From positions 1,984,001 through 2,048,000 of the forward strand of contig JADKHN010000001.1 in NCBI GenBank assembly GCA_016721725.1: DNA of 64,000 bases, given 5' to 3'. Of the stretch, positions 9,286 through 17,485 are shown one piece after another (within the stretch, counting starts at the first letter, position 1; each line of letters begins with the position of its first letter). The notes under the pieces are model-generated. The model was not told where the DNA came from, did no database searches, and saw nothing but the letters and a program-made list of their open reading frames with translations. Made by a program: the position numbers and the translations under genes. Source of the DNA: Chitinophagaceae bacterium (GTDB taxonomy: Bacteria > Bacteroidota > Bacteroidia > Chitinophagales > Chitinophagaceae).

Positions 9286-10575
9286 ATGGCCAACCGCCGA
9301 TCTTTTCTCAATAAGTTGGGATTGCTTTCCGCCACAGCGATCACCGCCAATCTTTTTCAGCCCGCCTGGAGCCGAGACCTCCAGTATGCCTTAGACGGAG
9401 CGCTGGGCACTGATCCGGCGGAACTGGCCTCGGATGAGGACTTCTGGTATTATATCCAGCAGTCCTATACCATCTCTTCCAATTTCATCAACCTCAATAA
9501 CGGGGGGGTCGCTCCTGCGCCCAAGACCGTTGCCGATGCCATGAAGCGTTATTACGACATCAGCAATGAGGCGCCGAGTTATTTCATGTGGCGTATCATC
9601 GACCAGGGCCGGGAACCTTTGCGCAAGAACCTGGCTCAGCTGGCCGGTTGTGAGGCTGAAGAACTGGCCCTGCTCCGAAATGCCTCCGAGGCCCTGGAGA
9701 CCGTGATCTTCGGCATTGAACTGAAAGCCGGCGATGAAGTCGTACTGGCCAAACAGGATTATCCCAACATGATCGGGGCCTGGAAACAGCGCGAAAAACG
9801 AGAGGGGATCAAATTGGTTTGGATCAACCTCGACCTGCCGAGTGAAGATGTGGATTATATGGTGAGTCAATACACGAACGCATTCACCCAAAGAACGAAA
9901 CTGGTGCAGGTGACCCATATGATCAACTGGATCGGACAGAAATTGCCGGTTCGTAAGATCGCGGATGCCGCCAAACAAAGAGGGATCGACGTTCTGGTTG
10001 ACGGGGCGCATACCTTCGCCCAATTCGAATTCAAACTCCCGGACCTCAACTGCGATTATTTTGGCACCAGTCTCCATAAGTGGCTGGGCGCCCCCATCGG
10101 CACAGGATTCCTCTATGTCAGGAAAGAAAAGATCAAACAGGTCTGGCCCCTGTTTGGCGCGGGTGAAAAGGAAGAAGAAAATATCCGCAAATTCGAGCAC
10201 CTGGGCACGCGGCCTTTCTTCATCGAGGAAGCCATCGACAAGGCCATTGATTTTTACGAGATGATCGGCGCGAAGAGAAAGGAAGAAAGACTCTTGTACC
10301 TGAAGAATTACTGGATGAGCCGGGTGAAGGACCTGCCTGGCGTAAGACTGCATACTTCCATGAAAAAGGAATTCGGCTGCGCCATCGGGCTGGTGAGTGT
10401 TGACGGGAAGACCCCGGGCGAACTGGACAGTTTCCTGTGGGACCAGTACAAGATCCACTCGGTGGGGATCAACTGGGAGAACATTCACGGCGTTCGCATA
10501 ACCCCGAACGTTTATACCACCACGAAGAATCTCGACCGGCTCGTGGAGGCCATCGGCCGATTCGCTAAGTCCTGA
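9286..10575 (+). CDS. Tat-exported class V aminotransferase-fold PLP protein
   Basis: 429 residues. The start MANRRSFLNKLGLLSATA has a twin-arginine motif (RRSFL) and a hydrophobic stretch, so export as a folded PLP-loaded protein is likely. The body is a class V aminotransferase/isopenicillin-N-epimerase-type fold: NLNNGGVAPAP near residue 68, DVLVDGAHTFAQF with the PLP-binding aspartate, and the Schiff-base lysine in GTSLHKWLGAPIGTG. The substrate is unknown; family members include epimerases and cysteine desulfurase-like enzymes. It sits between cphA and cphB and shares the cphB strand, so a link with cyanophycin or its amino-acid products is possible but unproven. Confidence 0.82.
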   Translation: MANRRSFLNKLGLLSATAITANLFQPAWSRDLQYALDGALGTDPAELASDEDFWYYIQQSYTISSNFINLNNGGVAPAPKTVADAMKRYYDISNEAPSYFMWRIIDQGREPLRKNLAQLAGCEAEELALLRNASEALETVIFGIELKAGDEVVLAKQDYPNMIGAWKQREKREGIKLVWINLDLPSEDVDYMVSQYTNAFTQRTKLVQVTHMINWIGQKLPVRKIADAAKQRGIDVLVDGAHTFAQFEFKLPDLNCDYFGTSLHKWLGAPIGTGFLYVRKEKIKQVWPLFGAGEKEEENIRKFEHLGTRPFFIEEAIDKAIDFYEMIGAKRKEERLLYLKNYWMSRVKDLPGVRLHTSMKKEFGCAIGLVSVDGKTPGELDSFLWDQYKIHSVGINWENIHGVRITPNVYTTTKNLDRLVEAIGRFAKS

Positions 10576-10634
10576 CCGGTGCGGTTTCCACAAACGTTGA
10601 TAAAAAGCAGGCGATGCCTACCCGGGTTTTCCCT

Positions 10635-10642
10635 TAATTTTG
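10635..10642 (+). promoter_or_regulatory. Possible -7 box (TAATTTTG) for cphB
   Basis: TAATTTTG fits TAnnTTTG and lies 22 bases before the cphB start codon, in the 89-base gap after the aminotransferase-fold gene. No obvious -33 TTTG. Confidence 0.4.
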
Positions 10643-10664
10643 CAATAACCATAAAAAGGTTTGC

Positions 10665-11564
10665 ATGGATTTTGCTAAAGGAAAACTGATTGCGATCGGC
10701 GGCGCTGAAGACAAGGGTACCGACCTGGAGAAAGGAGAGATCCATCGCAATAACCTCAATTTCTTTGAGCTCGGCATACTCCGGCGTATCGTGGAAGAGG
10801 CGGCCAAAGGGCCGCTTTCGCGTATCGAAGTGATCACCACCGCCAGTATGATACCCTACGAAGTGGGCGACAATTACCTCAATGCTTTTGGAAAGATCGG
10901 CTGCACCAATATCGGCATCATGCATATCCGCAACCGGGCCGATGCCTCCGAAACGGAATACATCGATCGCATCAACCAGTGCGACGTGGTGATGTTCAGC
11001 GGGGGAAACCAGCTCCGGCTGAGCAGTACCTTCGGCGGCACTAAATTCCTGCAAGACCTTTTGAAACGATATCATGCCGATGCCGAGTTCCTCGTGGCCG
11101 GCACTTCAGCCGGGGCCATGGCCATGAGCAATACCATGATCTACGAAGGCAATGCCACCCGGGCGCACCTGAAAGGGGAGGTGAAGATCACTACCGGACT
11201 GGGTTTCATGGACGATGTGATCTTTGATTCCCATTTCGAGAAAAGAGGACGCTTCGGCAGGCTGGCCCAGGCCGTCACCACCAACCCCTCTTGTATCGGC
11301 ATCGGTTTGGGTGAAGACACCGGGATGCTGATCAAGGATGGGAATCATTTTGAAGCCGTCGGCAGCGGATGCGTGGTGATCATCGACGGGCATGAAGTGG
11401 TGCACAATAATATCGCGGATATCCCCGAAGGCAACCCCTTCAGCGTGGAAAACCTGAAGGTCCATTTCTGTGAAAAAGGGAATGGCTATGATCTGAACGA
11501 ACGCCGTTTCCTGATGGAAGCTTCCAAAGGCTCGGTCATCAGGAAACAGGTCGATGTGGAATGA
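10665..11564 (+). CDS. cphB: Cyanophycinase CphB
   Basis: 299 residues. A serine exopeptidase of the S51 family that cuts cyanophycin to beta-Asp-Arg dipeptides. The start MDFAKGKLIAIGGAEDKGTD is typical. The nucleophile is Ser148 in AGTSAGAMAMS, and the oxyanion-side motif VVMFSGGNQLRL precedes it. A later segment GIGLGEDTGMLI is also characteristic of the family. No export signal is seen, so it acts in the cytoplasm on stored granules. The dipeptide product could be split by the isoaspartyl peptidase encoded at 49,835-50,785. Confidence 0.94.
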   Translation: MDFAKGKLIAIGGAEDKGTDLEKGEIHRNNLNFFELGILRRIVEEAAKGPLSRIEVITTASMIPYEVGDNYLNAFGKIGCTNIGIMHIRNRADASETEYIDRINQCDVVMFSGGNQLRLSSTFGGTKFLQDLLKRYHADAEFLVAGTSAGAMAMSNTMIYEGNATRAHLKGEVKITTGLGFMDDVIFDSHFEKRGRFGRLAQAVTTNPSCIGIGLGEDTGMLIKDGNHFEAVGSGCVVIIDGHEVVHNNIADIPEGNPFSVENLKVHFCEKGNGYDLNERRFLMEASKGSVIRKQVDVE

Positions 11565-11597
11565 TCTCTTCATTCCCAAATATTTCTAAAATCATCA

Positions 11598-11707
11598 GTG
11601 CGCCGTCTGATCTCCGTTCAAGGGTGATGATATGTTAAGATGCGCCGCCGTGTGCTCTCCCGATCTACAGCAATCAAATGCGTAAGTGCCGCCGTGTGGT
11701 CTCCCGG
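11598..11707. repeat. Three imperfect direct repeats (GCCGCCGTGTG-CTCCCG)
   Basis: Copies 2 and 3 share GCCGCCGTGTG followed by (C/G)TCTCCCG and are 45 bases apart; copy 1 is more diverged (GCGCCGTCTGATCTCCG). No protein frame follows the period. Confidence 0.55.
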
Positions 11708-11793
11708 CCAACGGCAATTGGATTTCAAAATAGCTTGAAGGACATTATTAAATGGCTAACGAGATTTTCTGAAAAATAGTTATTAGCCTTTGA

Positions 11794-11820
11794 TCCCGCT
11801 GGTCTGGAGACCAGGCGGGG
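11794..11820. repeat. Hairpin CCCG-CTGGTCT / AGACCAG-G-CGGG
   Basis: A 7-bp perfect core (CTGGTCT-GG-AGACCAG) is extended by CCCG/CGGG with one bulged base. No T-run follows on either strand, so it is not a canonical terminator. Confidence 0.55.
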
Positions 11821-11904
11821 GCATTCAAATCAGGAAGCTGTAATTCCATGTAAAAATATTTAGAACATCACTCAAAAGGGTGAAAGCTTCCTTTGCTGTA
11901 TTCC

Positions 11905-13242
11905 TCAGGGTTGATCCACGTAAAAGTAGATGCGCTCACCGAACGCGATGCCGAAATGATCTACGAACAAGGTGGGGATCGCATAGAAATAATTTCGTCC
12001 ACTCGGCATGGAAATGGCCCCGTAAGGGATATCGATCCACCAGGTACCGTTCCTGAAACCTTTGTCCGTCACATCATAGACAGGGGTGTATCCCGCCGCG
12101 AAACCGTTGATGTCGGCATAGTCCGGATACCTCAGGCTTTTCACCTGCTGCTTGGTGGCCGTACTGTATATATGTACCACGATCTGGAATTTCTTGCCGA
12201 AATATGCGGGGATGTCCACCCGGCCTTCGATCTTCATGTTATATCCCGTTGAGGGGTCGTCCGGGTTGGTCACATTGTGTTCCACATTGGTACTGGTGAA
12301 ATCTATATTCTCAAAGGAAGTGGGATTGTCGTAGGGTTCAACATAGGTTTCCTCTTTTGTCGGCACCTGCGGTTCATTGTTATCAACGATCTCTTCTTTC
12401 TTTGGCGCATTGGCGGTATAGGCATCCTTGGCCACAAAACCATATTTCACCACTTCGGGGAACAGTTTGTAATCGATCCAGCTGAATCCCTTGTCGCCCC
12501 AGTCGGCTCCCCAGCTGTTCATCACTTTAAAGGCTTTACGGGTATCATCATATCCCACCAGCAGCATGCAATGCCCTCCGGAAGCCGTACCGGCCTCTGT
12601 CCAGCTATAGGCCGCTTTCTTATCAAAACCCTCTGAGATGAATTCTTTGGACACCATCGCCCCAATGATCACGGGATAGCCCGCCGCCAGTTGCGCCTTG
12701 ACTTCCTTGATATCCTGTACATTCACCTGGCGCCAGAAGTCGATCCTGAATTTCCGGGCGCTGTTCTTCACTTCATCGGTTGGTTTTGCGACCCAGTTGT
12801 TCTCATCATAAGGCATCTCTTCCATCTGGCATACCCCCTGCTCCGACAATATATTGAGCCCATCGGTAACATAGGTGGGCGCATTCATGCCGTTATTGAT
12901 CTGGTTATAGATATAGGCGGGACTGAAGAGGTATTGCTCACCCAGTTCCAGTTTCTCCTGGTAACTCTTCAGGGCGTATGCGATGGCCCAGGCAACACAG
13001 GATTGCTGTTTGCCCTGGTTGCCCACCGGCGGCATCTTATCCGACAGGTCAATGGAAGCCGGCAACTCATCGCCACCGAAAGGCGTGGAGGCCATGGGAA
13101 TGCCCGCCAGTTTATCCTGCTTTTCGAAAAGCATGCCCAGCGGCACTTCCGGAGTCCCGGTTTTTTTATCCGATGAGTTACAGGAAGTGAATAGCAAGAT
13201 CGAAAACAGGATCAGGAATGGCAGCAGGATAGTTTTTAGCAT
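11905..13242 (-). CDS. Papain-like (C1) cysteine protease lipoprotein
   Basis: 445 residues. The signal peptide ends in lipobox TSC (about Cys21). The C1 fold is clear: SIDLSDKMPPVGNQGKQQSC with catalytic Cys82, preceded by the oxyanion glutamine in GNQG; the histidine in GGHCMLLVGYDD; the asparagine in VMNSWGADWGDKGF. No long inhibitory propeptide precedes the catalytic domain. A ~150-residue C-terminal domain follows a Glu/Pro-rich linker (EIVDNNEPQVPTKEET) and ends with a beta-rich segment of unknown role. Expected location: membrane-anchored, facing periplasm or outside. Confidence 0.85.
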   Translation of the reverse strand: MLKTILLPFLILFSILLFTSCNSSDKKTGTPEVPLGMLFEKQDKLAGIPMASTPFGGDELPASIDLSDKMPPVGNQGKQQSCVAWAIAYALKSYQEKLELGEQYLFSPAYIYNQINNGMNAPTYVTDGLNILSEQGVCQMEEMPYDENNWVAKPTDEVKNSARKFRIDFWRQVNVQDIKEVKAQLAAGYPVIIGAMVSKEFISEGFDKKAAYSWTEAGTASGGHCMLLVGYDDTRKAFKVMNSWGADWGDKGFSWIDYKLFPEVVKYGFVAKDAYTANAPKKEEIVDNNEPQVPTKEETYVEPYDNPTSFENIDFTSTNVEHNVTNPDDPSTGYNMKIEGRVDIPAYFGKKFQIVVHIYSTATKQQVKSLRYPDYADINGFAAGYTPVYDVTDKGFRNGTWWIDIPYGAISMPSGRNYFYAIPTLFVDHFGIAFGERIYFYVDQP

Positions 13243-13311
13243 CTGTATTTTTTTTAAAGATTGGAAATCAAAACGACAAATGCAAGGGGAAAATAACCTT
13301 ATCTTTCCTGC

Positions 13312-14730
13312 ATGAACAGGAGAACATTCATGTACCAGGCATCCCTGGCCAGCGCTTCCATTTTACTGGGCGATCATGTTTACGCGGCCGTGAAAAGCGA
13401 CTTCCCCGTAGTACGCACGCCGGAGAGTAAACGCAAATTCAAAAGCCCGGCTGTGGAGCGGCTGATCCAGACCATCAAGAAGGATTCGGTCAACCCCGAA
13501 CTGGCCTGGCTTTTTGAGAACTGTTTTCCCAATACCCTTGATACCACGGTCGATTTCGAGATCATCAACGGCAAGCCGGATACCTTTGTGATCACCGGCG
13601 ACATCGACGCGATGTGGCTGAGGGATTCCTCCGCCCAGGTGTGGCCCTACCTCCCGCTGATGAAAGAAGACCCCGCGTTGAAGGAACTGATCAGGGGAGT
13701 CATCAACCGCCAGGCCAAATGCATCCTCAAAGACCCATACGCCAACGCTTTTTACAAGGATGAAAGAAAAGTGAGTGAATGGAAGGATGATCATACCACG
13801 ATGCTGCCCGGTGTCCATGAACGTAAGTGGGAGATTGACAGCCTCTGTTACCCGGTCAGGCTGGCACACGGATACTGGAAGGAGACCGGTGACTCCTCTG
13901 TTTTTGATGAGCAATGGAAAACGGTCGCTGCGGTCATCGTCAAGATATTCCGGGAACAACAGCGTATGCTGGGTACCGGACCCTACCAGTTTCAGCGGAA
14001 GACTTCCAATCCGACCGACAGCGTACCGATGAACGGTTACGGATACCCGACTAAAAAGACAGGACTCATCCATTCTGTCTTCAGACCCAGCGACGACGCG
14101 ACGGTATTCGCTTTCAATATTCCCGGCAACCTCTTCGCCCTGAAAACACTGGAACAATTGAAGGAGATCGGTACGGCCATTTCGATGGAGCAGCGGCAAC
14201 TGGATGACCTTGTGGCCTTATACCGCGAATTGAAGATCGCGCTGGATAAGGAATCCGTCGCGGAGCATCCGGTCGCGGGAAAGGTCTATCCCTATGAAGT
14301 GAACGGACTGGGTTCCCGGTTGTTCATGGATGACTCCAATGTTCCCTCCTTATTGTCGCTGCCCTACCTGGGATGTACCGACGGGCAGGACCCGGTCTAC
14401 CGGAACACGCGCAGGATGCTGCTCTCCGAAGAGAATCCTTTTTATTTCAGCGGGAGGGCGGCTTCGGGTATCGGCGGACCCCATGTGGGCATGGATTATA
14501 TCTGGCCGCTCAGCATCACCATGCAGGCCCTGACCAGTTCCGATGACCAGGAGATCCGCAGTTGCCTGGACATGTTGCGGAAGACACACGCCGGGACCGG
14601 ATTCATGCACGAGGCCTTCAATAAGGACAATCCTTCAAAGTACACGCGCTCCTGGTTCGCCTGGGCCAATACCCTTTTTGGCGAACTCATCTGGAAACTA
14701 TACCGGGAGAAAAAACAATTGTTATCCTGA
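13312..14730 (+). CDS. GH125 exo-alpha-mannosidase
   Basis: 472 residues. A signal-like N-terminus (MNRRTFMYQASLASASILLG) suggests export. The body matches glycoside hydrolase family 125 (formerly DUF1237): the block VITGDIDAMWLRDSSAQVWP, then HERKWEIDSLCYPVRLA, GLIHSVFRPSDDATVF and MHEAFNKDNPSKYTRSWFAW. Known members remove non-reducing alpha-1,6-mannose in an inverting, metal-independent reaction, often during N-glycan use. Its neighbours are not a polysaccharide utilisation locus. The sequence TTATCTTTC just before the start resembles a -7 box. The stop codon at 14,728-14,730 directly abuts that of tyrS. Confidence 0.9.
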   Translation: MNRRTFMYQASLASASILLGDHVYAAVKSDFPVVRTPESKRKFKSPAVERLIQTIKKDSVNPELAWLFENCFPNTLDTTVDFEIINGKPDTFVITGDIDAMWLRDSSAQVWPYLPLMKEDPALKELIRGVINRQAKCILKDPYANAFYKDERKVSEWKDDHTTMLPGVHERKWEIDSLCYPVRLAHGYWKETGDSSVFDEQWKTVAAVIVKIFREQQRMLGTGPYQFQRKTSNPTDSVPMNGYGYPTKKTGLIHSVFRPSDDATVFAFNIPGNLFALKTLEQLKEIGTAISMEQRQLDDLVALYRELKIALDKESVAEHPVAGKVYPYEVNGLGSRLFMDDSNVPSLLSLPYLGCTDGQDPVYRNTRRMLLSEENPFYFSGRAASGIGGPHVGMDYIWPLSITMQALTSSDDQEIRSCLDMLRKTHAGTGFMHEAFNKDNPSKYTRSWFAWANTLFGELIWKLYREKKQLLS

Positions 14731-16011
14731 TCAGGCCATCGTAACGAGGTAATAATTCTTTTTGCCTTTTTGTACCAGGATGTATTTGTTGTGCAGTAAG
14801 AAAGTCAGATCCAGTTTTGTTTCGGTACTCTCCAGTTTTTTACGGTTGATGCTCACCCCGCCATTCTGGATCATTTTCCGGGCTTCACCCTTGCTGGGGA
14901 AACAGCCGGTCTCGGTTAGAAAACTCAGCACATCTGTACCTGCTTCTATTTTGGCCCGGTCGTAATGGAACGTAATGACGCCCTCCATCTCCTGGAGGTC
15001 GCTTTCAGACAGACTTTCGGCGGGAGCATCGGCATTAGAGAATAATTTGACCGTGGTCTCAACAGCCTTGTGGTATTCTTCTTCCCCATGAACAAAGCAG
15101 GTCACTTCTTTGGCCAGGGCTTTTTGTAGGATCCTTTTTGAAGGATCGGCCTGGTGTCCGGTGATCAGGGTGTTGATGGTGGGCTGGTCCAGGAAACTGA
15201 AGATCCGGATCCAGTCGGCGGCATCACTGTCGTTGGCGTTCAGCCAGAACTGGTAGAACTGGTATGGACTGGTCTTATTGGCATCGAGCCAGATATTGCC
15301 CGACTCCGTCTTCCCAAATTTTCCGCCATCGGCCTTCTTGATCAGCGGGCAGGTGAAAGCGAAAGCCTCGCCGCCGCATTTACGGCGGATAAGTTCCGTA
15401 CCGGTGACAATATTGCCCCATTGGTCGCTGCCGCCCATTTGCAGTTTGCAGTTCTTGTTCTTATAGAGCCAGTAGAAATCGTATCCCTGTACCAGCTGGT
15501 AGGTAAATTCGGTAAAGCTCATGCCTTGTTCTCCTTCCAGCCTTTTCTTCACGCTGTCCTTCGCCATCATATAATTCACGGTGATATGTTTGCCCACGTC
15601 CCGGATGAAGTCCAGGAAACTGATCTCCCTGAACCAGTCATAGTTGTTGGCCATCTCAGCCGCATTGGGCGCATCGCTGTTGAAATCGAGAAAGCGTTCG
15701 AGTTGTTTTTTCACGCAGGCCACATTATGAAGCAATACGTCTTCCCCGAGCAGGTTCCTTTCCTCGCTCTTGCCACTGGGATCGCCAACCATGCCGGTAG
15801 CGCCACCCACCAGGGCGATCGGCTTATGCCCGGCTTTCTGGAGGTGGACCAGCAAGATGATGGGGACCAGGCTCCCGATATGCAGGCTGTCGGCGGTGGG
15901 ATCAAAGCCGATATAAGCGGTGGTCATCTCTTTTTCCAGTTGTTCCCGGGTACCCGGCATGATGTCCTGGATCATGCCCCGCCATTGTAATTCGTCGATT
16001 AATTGAACCAT
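14731..16011 (-). CDS. tyrS: Tyrosyl-tRNA synthetase
   Basis: 426 residues. It charges tRNA-Tyr in the cytoplasm. The class I signature appears as YIGFDPTADSLHIGSLVP (HIGH variant HIGS), and the KMSKS equivalent as KFGKTESGN. The tyrosine-site helix YQLVQGYDFYWLY is also present. The C-terminal ~65 residues form an S4 RNA-binding domain (GEARKMIQNGGVSINRKKL). This is the bacterial TyrRS type. A tRNA-Tyr gene lies at 31,262 in the same window. Its stop touches the stop of the convergent GH125 gene with no spacer. Confidence 0.96.
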   Translation of the reverse strand: MVQLIDELQWRGMIQDIMPGTREQLEKEMTTAYIGFDPTADSLHIGSLVPIILLVHLQKAGHKPIALVGGATGMVGDPSGKSEERNLLGEDVLLHNVACVKKQLERFLDFNSDAPNAAEMANNYDWFREISFLDFIRDVGKHITVNYMMAKDSVKKRLEGEQGMSFTEFTYQLVQGYDFYWLYKNKNCKLQMGGSDQWGNIVTGTELIRRKCGGEAFAFTCPLIKKADGGKFGKTESGNIWLDANKTSPYQFYQFWLNANDSDAADWIRIFSFLDQPTINTLITGHQADPSKRILQKALAKEVTCFVHGEEEYHKAVETTVKLFSNADAPAESLSESDLQEMEGVITFHYDRAKIEAGTDVLSFLTETGCFPSKGEARKMIQNGGVSINRKKLESTETKLDLTFLLHNKYILVQKGKKNYYLVTMA

Positions 16012-16355
16012 AATCAGAAATAATAATAATCAGTTGAACACTTCTCAAAGCATGGGTCTAACCCCGGCAAAAATAAGGTATAGGGATGGAAACCTTCTAA
16101 AGCTTTCCATCCTACCGCCTTATCCAAAATAACCCGGATCGGAGGTTTTGCGGGTGAAAAGCATCAATTTCTGGGAAGTTGGGGTCTTTGCAGGGGCGGT
16201 TGATTGTTGTAGTTATCCACCTAAATGGACGCTTTGTGGATTATAAATCAATATATAAAGCTTAATTTTAACCTATATATAAACACAATTTACCAAGTAT
16301 AATTACGTTTTGATATAACTGCCCGTTAAAATTCAATTACTAACCTGATATCATT
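16012..16355. other. 344-base divergent promoter region
   Basis: Lies between divergent tyrS and the PorV-like gene. It contains one 9-bp inverted repeat (listed separately) and an AT-rich part from about 16,240 to 16,345. No gene seen. Confidence 0.5.
16084..16112. repeat. Inverted repeat GGATGGAAA...TTTCCATCC upstream of tyrS
   Basis: Perfect 9-bp arms with an 11-base loop, 72 bases upstream of the tyrS start. No T-run follows on the tyrS strand. It could be an operator or leader hairpin; there is no evidence for a T-box. Confidence 0.55.
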
Positions 16356-17465
16356 ATGAGAATTTTTGTAAAGTTTCTCCTTTGCCTGTTGTTTTCAAGT
16401 CCTTTGCAGCTATTCGCCCAGTTCAGGAAATACTCCAATGAATTCCTGAATATCGGTGCGGGGGCCAGGGGCCTGTCCATGGGAGGCGCCCAGGTGGCTT
16501 CAGCCAGGGATGAAACAGCCGGTTACTGGAATCCGGCCGGTTTGACCGGGGTGAAAGACCGGACCTATATCGGGCTCATGCATGCCGATTATTTTGCGGG
16601 CATCGCCAAGTACGACTACCTCTCAGCGGCCATTCCCATCCAGGATAATAAGCGGGCCCTGGGCATTTCGATCCTCCGCTTCGCCGTGGACGATATCCCC
16701 AATACCCTTTACCTGGTTGAACCGGATGGCAGCATCAATTACAACAATATCCAGACCTTTTCCTCCGCCGATTACGCCCTGCTGTTATCCTTTGCCCAGA
16801 ACCTGAAGCAGACGGAGAACAAGAACATCAGTTTTGGCATCAATGCCAAAGTGATCTACCGTAAGGTGGGCAAATTCGCTTCGGCCTGGGGATTTGGATT
16901 GGATGCGGGTTTACAGATGCATGGAAAGAACTGGCGCCTGGGCCTGGTGGCACGCGACATCACCACCACCTTCAATGCCTGGTCATTCCATTTCACCGAA
17001 AAGGAGAAAGAGGTCCTTTACCTGACCAAGAATGATATTCCCGTCAAATCCAATGAACTGACCGCCCCTAGACTGGTTCTGGGCTGCGGATATAATTTCA
17101 GGATCAGCCCTTCTTTCAGCCTGATGGCCGAAGCCAATTTCGATGTGACCTTCGACGGAAAGCGGAATACCGTCTTATCCGGCAATACCGTAAGCGTTGA
17201 CCCGCATGTAGGACTGGAAGCCAGCATCAAGGATGTTTTCTTCATCCGGGGCGGGATCACCAATTTCCAAAAGGCCCTTTCAGATGGCGATACCCTGAAC
17301 CAGAAGAAAGTATGGATCTACCAGCCCAGTGTCGGCGCCGGCTTCAAGATCAAGAATGTGATGATTGACTATGCCTTCACCAACCTCGCCAACCAATCGA
17401 ATCCCTTGTACACACATATTTTTTCACTACGCCTCAACCTGGCCAGGAAACAATCTGAAGAATAA
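16356..17465 (+). CDS. PorV/PorQ-family outer-membrane protein (T9SS-associated)
   Basis: 369 residues. After a signal peptide ending in LFAQ, the mature start FLNIGAGARGLSMGGAQVAS and then ETAGYWNPAGL is the signature of PorV/PorQ-type beta-barrels. The remainder alternates amphipathic strands (FGINAKVIYRKVG, LGCGYNFRISPSFSLM) and ends in a barrel-like terminal strand (HIFSLRLNLAR). PorV carries T9SS cargo to the PorU sortase at the outer membrane. This gene lies 20 bases ahead of a PorU-like gene, so it is probably a second, dedicated PorV/PorU pair ('PorV2/PorU2' type) rather than the canonical porV; that distinction is inference. Confidence 0.85.
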   Translation: MRIFVKFLLCLLFSSPLQLFAQFRKYSNEFLNIGAGARGLSMGGAQVASARDETAGYWNPAGLTGVKDRTYIGLMHADYFAGIAKYDYLSAAIPIQDNKRALGISILRFAVDDIPNTLYLVEPDGSINYNNIQTFSSADYALLLSFAQNLKQTENKNISFGINAKVIYRKVGKFASAWGFGLDAGLQMHGKNWRLGLVARDITTTFNAWSFHFTEKEKEVLYLTKNDIPVKSNELTAPRLVLGCGYNFRISPSFSLMAEANFDVTFDGKRNTVLSGNTVSVDPHVGLEASIKDVFFIRGGITNFQKALSDGDTLNQKKVWIYQPSVGAGFKIKNVMIDYAFTNLANQSNPLYTHIFSLRLNLARKQSEE

Positions 17466-17485
17466 TATTTTAATAAAAACCCGGT

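Larger units (their letters stand above)
11565..11904. other. 340-base spacer with repeated units
   Basis: It holds no gene. It contains three imperfect copies of a GTGCGCCGYSTG-TCTCCCG-like unit (11,598-11,616; 11,640-11,662; 11,685-11,707) and one hairpin (11,794-11,820). Both flanking genes end here (convergent), so these are 3' elements. Confidence 0.6.

Noticed and set aside
9391..10593. 400-codon open frame on the minus strand
   Set aside because: It mirrors the aminotransferase-fold gene; composition (His/Asp/Gly-rich) is typical of an antisense frame.
16012..16355. T-box leader for tyrS
   Set aside because: No T-box sequence or specifier loop seen, and the 9-bp repeat lacks a terminator T-run.
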